64,000 nucleotides of DNA from Ignavibacteria bacterium (GCA_025612245.1 JAAXKQ010000001.1:186001-250000); one strand, 5' to 3'. Shown: positions 8,128 through 18,332, counted from the stretch's first letter. Numbers and translations are program-made. The notes: generated by a model not told the origin, from the sequence alone.

Positions 8128-10482
8128 CTATTTAAGTTCAACTATAGTAACGCCGTCGCCGCCCTGCTCAATTGCGGCGTGATAGAACTTGTCTACCTGG
8201 TCGTGCTTGGTAAGTATCTCCTTTACCATGCGCTTGAGCACTCCTGTACCCTTGCCGTGCAGTATCTCTACCCTTTCAAGTCCGGCTGAATTTGCATTAT
8301 CCAGGAACCTGACCACTTCAAACTCAGCCTCCTCCGGCTTTTGACCCCTGATGTCTATCCTAACGTTTGCTGCCGGGGTCTGGAAGCTCGACCTGCTGTA
8401 TTCCTGCCGGGGCTCGGCTTCCTTTCGTTTTGCCGGCAGCAATTCATCCAGTTTGACCTGGATTTTAATGTTCCCTACAAGTAAAATAGCCCTATTTTTT
8501 TCACTGTCAACCTCAATAACCTTCCCTGCCGTCTGTGAATTCTTGAGCTGGGCGAATTCCCCAGGGGTAAATATATGATTTTTGTCGATGGATTCAACTA
8601 CAGGCTGCGGAATTAACTTTTTATTCTCATTTTTTAATTCCTCGATTTCCTTCTTTGCTTCCTTTATGGATTCACTCTTTGCATTGGACTCTTTTATCTG
8701 GCGGATTGCCTGTTCGACCTTTCTGTTTACATCCTTCAGGTAATCGTCAGCGCTGGATTTTGCCTTTAGGAGGATTTCTTTCTTTTGGGCTTCAATCCTC
8801 TCAAGGTTTGCCTGATACAGATTTGCCAGTCCTTTGAGCCTGGAGTTTTCGATTTCCGAGGTGCGCAGTTTCTGCTCAAGAGCCCTGGATCTTTTTTCTA
8901 GCTCCACCAGGAAATCCTCTACTTTCATCTTGTCCGAATCCAGATAGCCCTTTGCCATGTTTAGGAACTCCTTGCCAAGGCCTATCCTTTCGGCTACCTC
9001 AAAGGCATAGCTTGAGCCTGGAAGTCCCTGGTTAAAGCTGTATGTAGGCACGAGCCTTTCGTTATCGAATTCCATGGAAGCGTTCTCAAAGCCCGGCTGC
9101 TCGTTTGCAATTATCTTAAGGCTGCCGTGGTGCGTAGTTGCAAGCACAATAGCCCTATTTTTCTGAAGCGTTACAAGAATTGCCGTTGCCAGCGCGGCGC
9201 CTTCTGCGGGGTCGGTTCCCGTACCGATTTCATCCAGAAGGACCAGCGAATCTTCGCCGGCGCTGTCAAGAATGTGCTTGATATTTGAAAGGTGCGAGCT
9301 GAAAGTGCTCAGGTCGTCTTCAATTGACTGCTGGTCGCCAATGTCAAGCAGAATCTCGTCAAAAAAGTGGAGGTTTGAATCCGGTCCTGCCGGAATTGGA
9401 ATTCCGGAGAGTGCCATTATGGCAAGAATGCCGGTAGTCTTTAAGACTACGGTTTTACCCCCGGCGTTAGGCCCTGTAATAAGAATTACGTTCTTCTCTG
9501 AGACCTCAAGGTTCAGGGGCACCGTAATAGCGCGGCCGAGTTTTTTTAGTAGCAGCGGGTGCCTTGCATCCATAAGCCTGAGGGGCTGATCTTTTTCCAG
9601 TGTAGGAAAAGACCCTATGATCTCAAGAGAGTACTTTGCCCTTGCAAAAATGCTGTCGAGGCTGGATACGGCCTCAAGCGACTCCTTAAGGCGGGGGCTG
9701 TACTGCCCGACTTTCTTTGTGAGCTCTCTAAGGATTCTTTCAATTTCCCTTTTCTCAGCGAAATTAAGCGACAGGATTTCGTTATTAAGTTCAAGCGTTT
9801 CCTCGGGTTCGATGTAAACCGTCTGCCCGCTCGAGGATTCAGCATGAATAAAGCCTTTAACGTGTCTTTTGTGTTCGCTTTTAACCGGCACCACCATGCG
9901 CCCGTCGCGCTGTGTTACGTAATCATCGCGCACGAGGTAAGAGTCGCTAAGATCCTTTAATATCCTGTTAATTACCTTGCCGAGAGTATCGGTCTTATGG
10001 CGGATTTCTTCGCGGATTTCGTTTAATTTCTGGCTGGCGTTATCCCTCAGGTCCCCGTTTTCGTCTATAATTCTGCTTATGTGGTGTTCAAATACCTTGT
10101 CTACAAAAAGGAGCTCCAGGAAGCTGGAATTTATGTTGTGTGCCCCGGTCTGCGCCTTTAGAAACTGGAAGAGCTTCCGGGAAGTCTCGGCCAGCGTAAG
10201 TATATCCAGTATGGATTTATTGGTGAGGACTGCCCCCTCGATGGCACTTCTTGAAAGGTCCTCACGCAGCTCGGGCAGGTAGCTTATGGGGGGAAAATCA
10301 TTCTTTATCAGGATTTCCGTAGCTTCAGTAACGTAGCTGCCTTCGAGCTTAGCCATCTGAAGGCTCTCCAAGGGTTCCAGCCTAAAGACTTCTTTTTTCC
10401 CTCCCTCGGTATAGGCGTAGCGGGAAATAAATTGCAGTATTTTGGGAAATTCCAGTTTTTCTAATACGGATTTTGAAATCAT
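8128..10482 (-). CDS. mutS2: Endonuclease MutS2 (MutSB)
   Basis: A 784-residue MutS-family ATPase of the MutS2 type. It lacks the mismatch-recognition domain of MutS1. It has the core/clamp region, the ATPase domain with Walker A GPNAGGKT at 337-344 and the LLDEIGTGTDPAEGAAL Walker B region, a long coiled-coil stretch (about 520-640), and a C-terminal Smr domain (about 709-784) with DIRGQ and HGKGTGVL. MutS2 proteins suppress homologous recombination or act on stalled ribosomes, depending on the organism; which applies here is not visible. It lies between cvpA and the biotin carboxylase gene, an arrangement seen for cvpA-mutS2 in many bacteria. Confidence 0.95.
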   Translation of the reverse strand: MISKSVLEKLEFPKILQFISRYAYTEGGKKEVFRLEPLESLQMAKLEGSYVTEATEILIKNDFPPISYLPELREDLSRSAIEGAVLTNKSILDILTLAETSRKLFQFLKAQTGAHNINSSFLELLFVDKVFEHHISRIIDENGDLRDNASQKLNEIREEIRHKTDTLGKVINRILKDLSDSYLVRDDYVTQRDGRMVVPVKSEHKRHVKGFIHAESSSGQTVYIEPEETLELNNEILSLNFAEKREIERILRELTKKVGQYSPRLKESLEAVSSLDSIFARAKYSLEIIGSFPTLEKDQPLRLMDARHPLLLKKLGRAITVPLNLEVSEKNVILITGPNAGGKTVVLKTTGILAIMALSGIPIPAGPDSNLHFFDEILLDIGDQQSIEDDLSTFSSHLSNIKHILDSAGEDSLVLLDEIGTGTDPAEGAALATAILVTLQKNRAIVLATTHHGSLKIIANEQPGFENASMEFDNERLVPTYSFNQGLPGSSYAFEVAERIGLGKEFLNMAKGYLDSDKMKVEDFLVELEKRSRALEQKLRTSEIENSRLKGLANLYQANLERIEAQKKEILLKAKSSADDYLKDVNRKVEQAIRQIKESNAKSESIKEAKKEIEELKNENKKLIPQPVVESIDKNHIFTPGEFAQLKNSQTAGKVIEVDSEKNRAILLVGNIKIQVKLDELLPAKRKEAEPRQEYSRSSFQTPAANVRIDIRGQKPEEAEFEVVRFLDNANSAGLERVEILHGKGTGVLKRMVKEILTKHDQVDKFYHAAIEQGGDGVTIVELK

Positions 10483-10542
10483 TTATCCTGCTTTTTTAAT
10501 TGTTCAACTGTCAGGGTCTAAGAAATTCATCTGTAAGTAAAT

Positions 10543-11202
10543 TCATCTGGCGGCAATCTTAGTCGTCTGTTTTGCTTTACTCTTTTTGGGTGCAACAGTT
10601 CTTTTTGTAGTAACAGTTTTTTTTACTTTTTTGTTCTTTTCAGCCACAGATAAAGTATCTTTTGCAGGTGAAATACCTGTTCCGTCTTTTTTTAATTCCG
10701 CCTTGTCCTTGCTTTCAATGTAGTCTTTTACGAAGTTTTTTCCCCCGATCATAAAATCTATTGTCTTAGGCATAACTCCGTATACAGAGCCGTACAAGAG
10801 CGACTTATCGGCTGCTTTTTTATCGGGCACGTTGAAAATATTCAGAAAAAGGAATAAGCCGCTTATGATGAAAACAATCTGTATTGTTCCTGTTATACCT
10901 CCAAGGAGCTGATTTGTAAACTTGCTGACTTTATCGTGCGGGTGAACCATTCTTTTTACAACTGAAGCAATGACGACTACAGCAAGGAAAATAAGGAAAC
11001 CGGCCGCAATTTCAGCCAGGTAGAATTCCTGATCCATTAAAGGGGCAATCAGTGTACCTGCTTTGGCAGCAAATTTAACCGCAAGAAATATTCCTAAGAA
11101 TACGCCAAGCAGGCCTATGATTTTTCTAACAAGCCCGTCTTTGTATCCCAGAATAAATCCTATAAGCACCAGGCCGATGATGATAAAGTCGACGTAGTTC
11201 AA
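10543..11202 (-). CDS. CvpA-family membrane protein
   Basis: A 219-residue protein with four predicted membrane segments in the first 130 residues, beginning with NYVDFIIIGLVLIGFILGYKDG, the typical CvpA start (a family linked to colicin V production and envelope integrity). The C-terminal 60 residues are soluble and very rich in lysine and threonine, ending in a basic run. It lies between yqeY (five bases upstream) and mutS2, an arrangement common in bacteria. The molecular role of the family is not settled, and the basic tail is longer than in short family members. Confidence 0.85.
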   Translation of the reverse strand: MNYVDFIIIGLVLIGFILGYKDGLVRKIIGLLGVFLGIFLAVKFAAKAGTLIAPLMDQEFYLAEIAAGFLIFLAVVVIASVVKRMVHPHDKVSKFTNQLLGGITGTIQIVFIISGLFLFLNIFNVPDKKAADKSLLYGSVYGVMPKTIDFMIGGKNFVKDYIESKDKAELKKDGTGISPAKDTLSVAEKNKKVKKTVTTKRTVAPKKSKAKQTTKIAAR

Positions 11203-11207
11203 TTCAA

Positions 11208-11654
11208 TCAGCCCAGAATTTTTTCAACAATTGATTTGACCAGTTTTCCATCGGCTTTGCCTTTTAATTCCTTCATTGCCAGCGGCATAAGTTTCGGGAA
11301 ATCGGCCTTTGAGGAAGCTCCTGCCTCAGTGGCAAGTTTTTTTACTATTCCGGTAACTTCTTCTTCGGTCAGCTGTTTGGGCATATATTCCATGATGATC
11401 TTCATTTCGGCTTCTTCTTTATCTGCCAGGTCATCTCTTTTGGCCGCCCTGTACTGTTCTACGGAATCCCTTCTCTTTTTTACGGCGCTGCTGAGCATCT
11501 TAAGCTCTTCCTCTTCATTCAGGGTTTTACCAGTGCCGCTTTTTTCAAATTCAAGTATGAGTGCCCTGATTGACCTGATGGTTTCAAGCCTAAGCTTATC
11601 GCCCGACTTCATGGCGCTTTTCAAGTCTTCGTTGATCTTGTCTTTTAAGCTCAT
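11208..11654 (-). CDS. yqeY: GatB/YqeY-domain protein
   Basis: A 148-residue cytoplasmic protein that is a complete YqeY domain: MSLKDKINEDLKSAMKSGD at the start, LRLETIRSIRALI, and the C-terminal GKADGKLVKSIVEKIL. The domain is related to the tRNA-binding tail of the GatB amidotransferase subunit, but stand-alone members have no firmly known activity. An AGGAG site lies about nine bases before the ATG. It appears to be the first gene of the yqeY-cvpA-mutS2-carboxylase run. Confidence 0.9.
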   Translation of the reverse strand: MSLKDKINEDLKSAMKSGDKLRLETIRSIRALILEFEKSGTGKTLNEEEELKMLSSAVKKRRDSVEQYRAAKRDDLADKEEAEMKIIMEYMPKQLTEEEVTGIVKKLATEAGASSKADFPKLMPLAMKELKGKADGKLVKSIVEKILG

Positions 11655-11744
11655 TTTTCTCTGCTCCTAATCTATAGTTATGGCGCTTAAATATGGTATA
11701 ATTGTACTTACAAATATACCAAAAATTAATATTTTTTCTCCATT

Positions 11745-12440
11745 TTAAGACGCATGAATTTTCAAATTTCCGGGCATCTCAAATACATTGCCTGAAAGCG
11801 ATCGGAAATTCAGGAAAATCGTATGAACCAGGTTGCCAATTTCTTCAGGACTTACCATAATGCCCGGGTCTTTTACCCAGGTTCGGTTTCCGGGCGTATC
11901 GATAATGAAAGGAGATACGGCATTTGCGCTCAGCCCGATCTCCCTGCCCTCAAGTGCGAGCAGACTGACAAGATAGTTAAGTGCGCTTTTAGACACCGCG
12001 TAAGAGGACCTTTTTGCCTCCGGCCTGGATGCGGCCATAGATGAGGTAAAGCAGATTGAGCCCCCGGCAGAGTCTTTTACGAGGCGTGAAAACTGCCTGG
12101 CAATAAGAAATGAAGTCATAAAGTTAATCTTAAGCATTGCTTCCATCTGGCTTAAAGGGGTATCCCAGATGTTTGTGCCCGCATCAAAGCCCCCAATTGT
12201 GCTGAATAAAAAAAGGAGTTTGTCTTTTTCGGGCTTAATGCCGCTAAAGGCTTTCTCCACGTTTGCCTCATCCGAAAGGTCCCGCGTTTCAATTGCCCTT
12301 AGGCCTGGACCTTCAAAGCCGATCTTTGAGGGAGTTCTGTCAAAAAGATAGATCATCGTGTAGTCTTTCTCAAGGAAGCATTTAAGTGCCTGCCGGCCCA
12401 GGTCGCCTCCGGCGCCGAAGATGAGAAGTTCCTTTTTCAT
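11745..12440 (-). CDS. Short-chain dehydrogenase/reductase (SDR)
   Basis: The ATG at 12440, after a GAGGCG site, gives a 231-residue NAD(P)-dependent oxidoreductase; the longer frame to 12494 lacks a ribosome site. The nucleotide-binding loop is GAGGDLG near residue 9, a variant of the usual TGxxxGxG. The active-site tyrosine and lysine are in SSYAVSKSAL, preceded by the serine of CFTSSMAAS. The substrate is unknown. It is transcribed away from the permease gene at 12698. Confidence 0.82.
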   Translation of the reverse strand: MKKELLIFGAGGDLGRQALKCFLEKDYTMIYLFDRTPSKIGFEGPGLRAIETRDLSDEANVEKAFSGIKPEKDKLLFLFSTIGGFDAGTNIWDTPLSQMEAMLKINFMTSFLIARQFSRLVKDSAGGSICFTSSMAASRPEAKRSSYAVSKSALNYLVSLLALEGREIGLSANAVSPFIIDTPGNRTWVKDPGIMVSPEEIGNLVHTIFLNFRSLSGNVFEMPGNLKIHAS

Positions 12441-12697
12441 AATTCGCCTCACGTTTTTGTTGCTAGTTAAAAACACTATCAGCAATTTCGCCAACCCATT
12501 ATATTAACTGAATATAGAAATATCCCGAAATAAAACATATAACCTTACTTTTCATTCCCTCCAAATGGGGCTCTCTACTTAAGGGAATATTGCTTTATTG
12601 CAGCTAATCCATCCACAAAGTTTCCTGGCTGCAGGTAGTTTCTTTTGAGTTTTCAATTCATTATTTTCCTAAAAAGCCAATTCAAGAGGGTGGAAAC

Positions 12698-14143
12698 ATG
12701 ACTAGCGGTAAAAAGGATCAGGAGTTAGTCCGGGGTCTTAATCTGCTTGCAGCAGTAATGATAGTCATAGGTTCAATGATCGGTTCAGGGATCTTCCGCA
12801 AGCCCGCCACTATGGCCGGGCAGCTCCTCTCGCCTGAAATGCTTCTTTTAGTCTGGATTATAGCCGGCGTAATCAGCTTTATCGGGGCTCTTACGAACTC
12901 TGAAATCTCAGGCATGATAGATGAAACCGGGGGCCAGTACGCCTACTTTCGGATCATGTACGGGGATTTTACGGCATTTTTGTACGGCTGGGCTACACTT
13001 TCAGTAATACAGACCGGTAGCCAGGCCGCAATTGCATACGTTTTTTCCGAATACCTCGGCTACTTTTTTAAGTACCCTCACTTCCCGAAGGAAATTGAGC
13101 AGATGGGGGTTTATATGCCTTTGGTAGGAGAGATATTCCCTTTGAAGGATTTTGGGACTAAAGCCGTTGCAATGCTTACAATAGGATTTCTTACTACGGT
13201 AAACTACCTGGGTGTAGTTTTTGGAGGCGCCGTGCAGACGGTAATTACAATTGTTAAGATAGCCTCAATAATCCTGCTGTCGGTGCTCATACTGATGATT
13301 GGGAACGGAACATTTTCAAATGTTTATTCGGGCTTCAGCAGTCTACAAGGCCAGGCCGGCGGTTTGGGCATGCTTTCCATGATAGGCCTGGCTCTTTCGG
13401 GAGCCTTCTGGGCATATGACGGCTGGAATAACGTCACCTTTGTCTCAGGCGAGGTGAAAAATCCAAAGCGCAATGTTCCCCTTGCACTGCTTATAGGGAC
13501 ATTTGGTGTAATAGTAATTTATGTTTTAATTAACGTGGCGTTTCTTTACGTTCTGCCGGTTCGGGAAATGGCAAAGTCGCCTCTTGTTGCAGCCAGCGCC
13601 GCAGAGCTGATATTTGGCCCCATTGGTGCCAGCATAATATCTGTTGCAGTCATTGTTTCCAGTTTCGGAGCACTTAACGGAAGCATTTTGTCTACAGCAA
13701 GAATCATGTTTGCAATGGCAAGAACGAAACTATTTTTCAGGAGTCTGGGTTGGGTACATGAGAGGTATAAGACGCCGCACGTATCGCTTTTAGTCATGGG
13801 CTCCTGGTCGGCCGTACTGGTGCTTACAGGTTCTTTTGACATAATAACGGATTATGTGATGTTTGCCGCCTGGCTTTTTTATGCCCTGGGGGCTTTTGGA
13901 GTTTTCATTCTGCGAAGGAAAATGCCATCGGCACCGAGGCCATACAAGGTCTGGGGGTATCCCTTTACGCCGGCCCTGTTTGTAGCCTTCTCGCTGGTTT
14001 TTCTCCTTAATACGCTCATTTCCGACGCACAAAACGCCAGGATGGGCCTTGTGCTGGTTTTCAGCGGCGTACCACTCTATTTTTATATGAAATGGAAGGC
14101 AAGAAAAAGCAACACCGGTGTGGTAAGACTTGAAGAAAAATAA
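12698..14143 (+). CDS. APC-family amino-acid permease
   Basis: A 481-residue inner-membrane transporter with about 12 hydrophobic segments. The first helix contains the APC-superfamily substrate-binding motif GSMIGSGIF, and ETGGQYAYFR and GAFWAYDGWNNVTFVSGEVKNP match the LAT-like (light-chain type) amino-acid transporters. The start ATG is preceded by AGAGGGTGG. The region between it and the divergent SDR gene (12441-12697) should hold both promoters. The substrate is probably a neutral amino acid, but this cannot be fixed from sequence. polA follows 40 bases downstream. Confidence 0.87.
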   Translation: MTSGKKDQELVRGLNLLAAVMIVIGSMIGSGIFRKPATMAGQLLSPEMLLLVWIIAGVISFIGALTNSEISGMIDETGGQYAYFRIMYGDFTAFLYGWATLSVIQTGSQAAIAYVFSEYLGYFFKYPHFPKEIEQMGVYMPLVGEIFPLKDFGTKAVAMLTIGFLTTVNYLGVVFGGAVQTVITIVKIASIILLSVLILMIGNGTFSNVYSGFSSLQGQAGGLGMLSMIGLALSGAFWAYDGWNNVTFVSGEVKNPKRNVPLALLIGTFGVIVIYVLINVAFLYVLPVREMAKSPLVAASAAELIFGPIGASIISVAVIVSSFGALNGSILSTARIMFAMARTKLFFRSLGWVHERYKTPHVSLLVMGSWSAVLVLTGSFDIITDYVMFAAWLFYALGAFGVFILRRKMPSAPRPYKVWGYPFTPALFVAFSLVFLLNTLISDAQNARMGLVLVFSGVPLYFYMKWKARKSNTGVVRLEEK

Positions 14144-14183
14144 TAAATTTATAATCATATTTATTTGAGATAAAATTCTGAAA

Positions 14184-17003
14184 ATGGAAAAACAAAAAAA
14201 GAAATTTGTAATTGTTGATGCTATGGCTCTGGCATACAAGGCGTACTTTGCGTTTATGGGCAGGCCGCTTGCAACAACAAAGGGTGAACCTACCTCGGCC
14301 GTGTTCGGCTTTATAAGCCAGCTTTTGAAAATCCTTGAGTCTAATAAACCCGATTACATTGCCGTTGCATTCGATTCGAAGGAGAAAACTTTCCGCCACG
14401 AACGATACGACCAGTATAAATCGACCCGGCTTGCCATGCCTGAAGACATGATTACGCAGATGCAGAGAATAAAGGAAGTGGTTGACGCCTTTAACATTCC
14501 GATTTATATCGTTCCCGGCTACGAGGCCGATGACATTATAGGAACGGCCGTAAAAAAGGCGGAGGAAATGGGACTGGAATCCTTTGCCATTACGCCCGAC
14601 AAGGACTTTAACCAGATTGTAACCCCGAACATAAAGGTAATTAAGCCCGGTAAAACAACAGAAGAAATTGTTGTAATTGACGAGGCTAAAATTAAAGAGG
14701 ACTTTGGCTTTGAACCTATACAGATGATAGACTACCTCGCTCTTATTGGGGATAAGTCGGATAATATACCCGGAGTTGCAGGCATTGGTCCGGTTGGCGC
14801 TCTTCCTTTGATTCACCAGTATAAGACGGTGGAAGGAATATATGAAAACATTGAAAAGATAGATAAGCCCGCCTTAAAGCGAAAACTAATTGAAGGCAGG
14901 GATAATGCTTTCCTTTCCAAGGAACTGGCTACAATCCACACCTCGGTTCCATTTGAGTGCGACATAACAAAGGCGGAATTCAGGAAGCCCGACCTGGAAA
15001 GGCTGAAGAAGATTTTTGAGGAGCTGGAGTTCCGTAATTTCTTTGCCCGGGTTGAAAAAGTTGCCGGGGGTAACGGAAAGAAAGAAGATGTTGTTGAACT
15101 TACGGGCCAAAATGTGGAAGCGCCCGCAGAAGCCTTTCCGGAAATCCCTCAGCCCGAGGTGACTTCATTTAACCGTGAACTCATTAAATACCACCTGATG
15201 GTGGACAAAAAGGGCGCCGAGGAACTGGCTTCAAAGCTGAGCAAGACGGAAATGTTTGTCTTTGACACGGAAACCGACTCGCTTAACTGTTTCGACCTTA
15301 ACCTGGCAGGTGTATCTTTCTCTACGAAGCCTAAAGAGGCTTACTTTGTTGCCGTAAACCCTTTTACCGAAAACGGGGATCTTTTCCAGAGGGAGGTTTC
15401 CAACAGGCTTAGCATAGATGAGTTTGTAAGGATCTTTAAGCCCGTCTTTGAAAACGGGAATATTAAAAAGATCTGCCAGAACGGAAAGTTTGACATAGCT
15501 ACGCTCAGGAAATATGGCATTGAAGTCAGGAATTTTTATTTCGATACGATGATTGCAAGCTACGTACTGGATCCCGACCAGAAGCACGGACTGGATGACC
15601 TTTCGGTAAAGTACCTGAACTACAAGCCGATTCCACTTACAACCCTTATTGGCAATAAAAAGGATGCTGCAAGGATTTTCGAGGCGCCGATAAGCGACCT
15701 TGCTGAATATTCCTGCGAGGATTCAGACGTTACCTACAGGCTTTACAAGATACTGGACAATGAATTAAAGGAAAATAACCTTGAGGAACTTTGCCGAAGG
15801 GTTGAATTCCCCCTGGTAGAGGTGCTTGAGGACATGGAGCGTGAAGGCGTACGGATTGATACGAATATACTGAAAGTACTCAGCAACGACCTTCAGATAC
15901 TGCTTGACAATTATTCGAAGAAAATATTTGACCTGGCTGGCGAAGAGTTTAACGTAAACTCCCCTCTTCAGCTTCAGAAAGTTCTATACAGCAAGCTCGG
16001 ACTTGCTACGGGTAAGAAGACAAAAACGGGGTTTTCTACCGATGCACATGCGCTAGAGGCCCTGAAAGGGTCGCATGAAATAATAGACCTTATACTCGAT
16101 TACCGCCAGGTATCGAAGCTGAAGTCGACGTATACCGATGCCCTTCCGGCGCTCATTCATCCCGTAACGGGCAGGATTCACACTTCTTTTAACCAGACCA
16201 TAACTTCCACGGGAAGGCTTTCGAGCAATAACCCGAACCTGCAGAATATTCCGATCAGAACGGAAATGGGTAAGGAAATAAGGCGAGCATTCGTTCCCCG
16301 GAATAAGGATTATGTTCTCTTAAGCGCAGACTACAGCCAGATCGAGCTCAGGATTATGGCCAGCATCTGCAAAGATCCGGCGCTCTGTGATGCTTTCAGA
16401 AACGCAGAGGACATTCACCGTTCAACGGCTGCACTGGTCTTCAGGGTGGACCCGTCCGAAGTCACCTCAGACATGCGCAGGCGTGCCAAGGAAGTCAACT
16501 TCGGTATACTCTACGGGATCGGCTCCTTCGGGCTTAAGACAAGGCTTGGCGTAACACAGGCTCACGCAAAGAAAATTATAGATACCTACTTCAGCACATT
16601 CAGCATGGTAAACGACTTCATGGAATCTTCAGTCCGTAAGGCCCGTGAAAAAGGCTACGCCGAGACGCTCCTTGGAAGGCGGCGCTATCTGAAAAATATT
16701 AACAGCAAAAACCGGGTTGTGCGGCAGTTCGAGGAAAGGGTCGCAATAAATATGCCCATACAGGGTACGGCAGCCGATATGATCAAGCTCGCAATGATAA
16801 GAATTTACGAGGAATTGAAGAAAAGAAATACTAGGACGAAGATGGTGCTCCAGGTGCACGATGAACTTTTGTTTGACGCCCACAAGGACGAAGTAGATGA
16901 GCTCAGGCCACTGATAAAAGAGCTTATGGAGAACGCGCTCCCGATGGATGTTCCGATTATTGCCGAGACCGGGGTGGCAGAAAACTGGCTGGATGCGCAC
17001 TAA
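14184..17003 (+). CDS. polA: DNA polymerase I
   Basis: A full-length 939-residue polymerase with all three domains: the 5'-3' exonuclease (about 1-300; YEADDIIGTA and the GDKSDNIPGVAGIGP helix-hairpin region), a 3'-5' proofreading exonuclease with intact acidic residues (VFDTETDSL at about 357, NGKFDIATL, EDSDVTYRL), and the polymerase with motif A DYSQIELRIMA (about 716), motif B RRRAKEVNFGILYG and motif C VHDELLF (about 891). Proofreading therefore looks functional, unlike in Thermus- or Bacillus-type enzymes. It fills gaps and removes RNA primers. It is probably co-transcribed with, or read through from, the permease gene. Confidence 0.97.
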   Translation: MEKQKKKFVIVDAMALAYKAYFAFMGRPLATTKGEPTSAVFGFISQLLKILESNKPDYIAVAFDSKEKTFRHERYDQYKSTRLAMPEDMITQMQRIKEVVDAFNIPIYIVPGYEADDIIGTAVKKAEEMGLESFAITPDKDFNQIVTPNIKVIKPGKTTEEIVVIDEAKIKEDFGFEPIQMIDYLALIGDKSDNIPGVAGIGPVGALPLIHQYKTVEGIYENIEKIDKPALKRKLIEGRDNAFLSKELATIHTSVPFECDITKAEFRKPDLERLKKIFEELEFRNFFARVEKVAGGNGKKEDVVELTGQNVEAPAEAFPEIPQPEVTSFNRELIKYHLMVDKKGAEELASKLSKTEMFVFDTETDSLNCFDLNLAGVSFSTKPKEAYFVAVNPFTENGDLFQREVSNRLSIDEFVRIFKPVFENGNIKKICQNGKFDIATLRKYGIEVRNFYFDTMIASYVLDPDQKHGLDDLSVKYLNYKPIPLTTLIGNKKDAARIFEAPISDLAEYSCEDSDVTYRLYKILDNELKENNLEELCRRVEFPLVEVLEDMEREGVRIDTNILKVLSNDLQILLDNYSKKIFDLAGEEFNVNSPLQLQKVLYSKLGLATGKKTKTGFSTDAHALEALKGSHEIIDLILDYRQVSKLKSTYTDALPALIHPVTGRIHTSFNQTITSTGRLSSNNPNLQNIPIRTEMGKEIRRAFVPRNKDYVLLSADYSQIELRIMASICKDPALCDAFRNAEDIHRSTAALVFRVDPSEVTSDMRRRAKEVNFGILYGIGSFGLKTRLGVTQAHAKKIIDTYFSTFSMVNDFMESSVRKAREKGYAETLLGRRRYLKNINSKNRVVRQFEERVAINMPIQGTAADMIKLAMIRIYEELKKRNTRTKMVLQVHDELLFDAHKDEVDELRPLIKELMENALPMDVPIIAETGVAENWLDAH

Positions 17004-17189
17004 TGTTATAGTGTGAATATATTGGGGAGTGTTTCATAATATTTGTGTATTGGTCGTACATTTTTACTGTGACAAAGTTATTGGTATCAGTATGGTAATT
17101 TCTAAAATGGCTCAGTTCCAGGCCTGAGCTGTAGTCCTTGTCTGCACCAAGGGAGACTCGGAGTAGCGGTTAGAAGTGTTAATGTAGAT

Positions 17190-17222
17190 AAACCCGGAGC
17201 CTGCGCGGTTCCGGGCTTTTAA
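17190..17222 (+). terminator. Possible terminator after polA
   Basis: A hairpin with a short GC stem (CCCGGA paired with TCCGGG) followed by CTTTT, 190 bases beyond the polA stop. The rest of 17004-17294 shows no gene. Confidence 0.4.
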
Positions 17223-17294
17223 CATCAGGCCGCAGACTATGCCTTCACTGCCTTTTTAGAAAACGGCCTCATTTCCTCATGGGGGCTGCCACAT

Positions 17295-18332
17295 TTATTC
17301 CGCATTAAAGTACTGCGGGAGCATATTGGCTATGCCTATAGTTGACCAGGCTCCTGTAACCTGGAACGGTACCAGTTCCTTGACGTTGCCGTTTCTATCC
17401 ATGCTTATTTCCGGATACAAAAGCCTTAACCACGTGGTTTCGTGGTTATACTCTACTCTCAGGAAATTTTTGAAGTGCAGCGCGTACTCCTCTGCCTTTG
17501 TGCTGCTCTTTTTAAGCACGAGCTCCCTGCCGGTAACTCTTTCCGAGTACATACTCACATAGTTTTCAGCGGCGGGCTGTGGGTCAAGAAAAATCTTGTA
17601 ACCCTTTTCATAATAATTGTCCGAAATGAGGCTTCCAAGAAAGCGTTCAATTGAAAACTCATAAGCCCTTAGCCTGTTCTGTTTCCACTTTAAGGTATCT
17701 GTAGCCTCTTGGGGCTCAAGCAATGAGAATCCCGGTTTTACGACGTAGTTTACCATTTTATTGGCTTTGTCCCACCTGAACTGCTCAAGAACGCAGTTGA
17801 TCCTGTAGCCAAGCGCATTATTTACAATTATGAGTGGAACGCTGCACTTGGCGGTAAGTACGTCAAAGCTTTCCCACTTAAGGTCGATCTGCTCCTTGTT
17901 TTCAATTTCACATTCCTTAGCAAAGTCGGACTTCCCCAGGAAAAGCTCGCAGAACAACGCGTAGTTTTGTCTCCAGTCGTTTGCATTGGCTGCAGTAATA
18001 TTTACGTCATTAAGGATGTAGGTCTTCTGCTTCAGCCTGAAATCTTTCTTTAAGTTTTTAATTTCATCAAATGTTACAACCTGGCTCATGCTTTCGTAGC
18101 CCATAAATGAGGCCACGGCTTCATAGGTGCCGTCGTGAATTCCCGTAATTATGTAGTAGCCGCTGTCATTTGTAACAGTTCCTAAAAGTGAATTTGAAAG
18201 GTAGACGTTAACATTGGCAATGGCCTTGCCGGAAATGTCGTCCAGTATGCGTCCGGTCAAGGTGTAGTTCGCCTGAGCTACAGCTCTTGAAGAAATAAGG
18301 CATATTATAAAAAGAATTGCAGTCTTTTTCAT
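17295..18332 (-). CDS. Secreted protein with carboxypeptidase-like regulatory domain
   Basis: A 345-residue exported protein. A signal peptide (1-19, ending AVAQ) is followed by a carboxypeptidase regulatory-like beta-sandwich (about 23-95) with GRILDDISGKAIANVNV and GYYIITGIHDGTYEAVASFMGY. The rest (about 110-345) matches no family I recognise; it contains three cysteines and many aromatic residues. Such proteins in this phylum are commonly envelope components encoded singly or beside TonB receptors, but no receptor is adjacent here. A GAGGGGAA site precedes the ATG. Function is unknown. Confidence 0.75.
   Translation of the reverse strand: MKKTAILFIICLISSRAVAQANYTLTGRILDDISGKAIANVNVYLSNSLLGTVTNDSGYYIITGIHDGTYEAVASFMGYESMSQVVTFDEIKNLKKDFRLKQKTYILNDVNITAANANDWRQNYALFCELFLGKSDFAKECEIENKEQIDLKWESFDVLTAKCSVPLIIVNNALGYRINCVLEQFRWDKANKMVNYVVKPGFSLLEPQEATDTLKWKQNRLRAYEFSIERFLGSLISDNYYEKGYKIFLDPQPAAENYVSMYSERVTGRELVLKKSSTKAEEYALHFKNFLRVEYNHETTWLRLLYPEISMDRNGNVKELVPFQVTGAWSTIGIANMLPQYFNAE

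Noticed and set aside
13790-14816. Long minus-strand frames opposite the permease and polA
   Set aside because: They are antisense to genes with complete family motifs and encode low-quality, Arg/His/Asn-rich sequences without domains.
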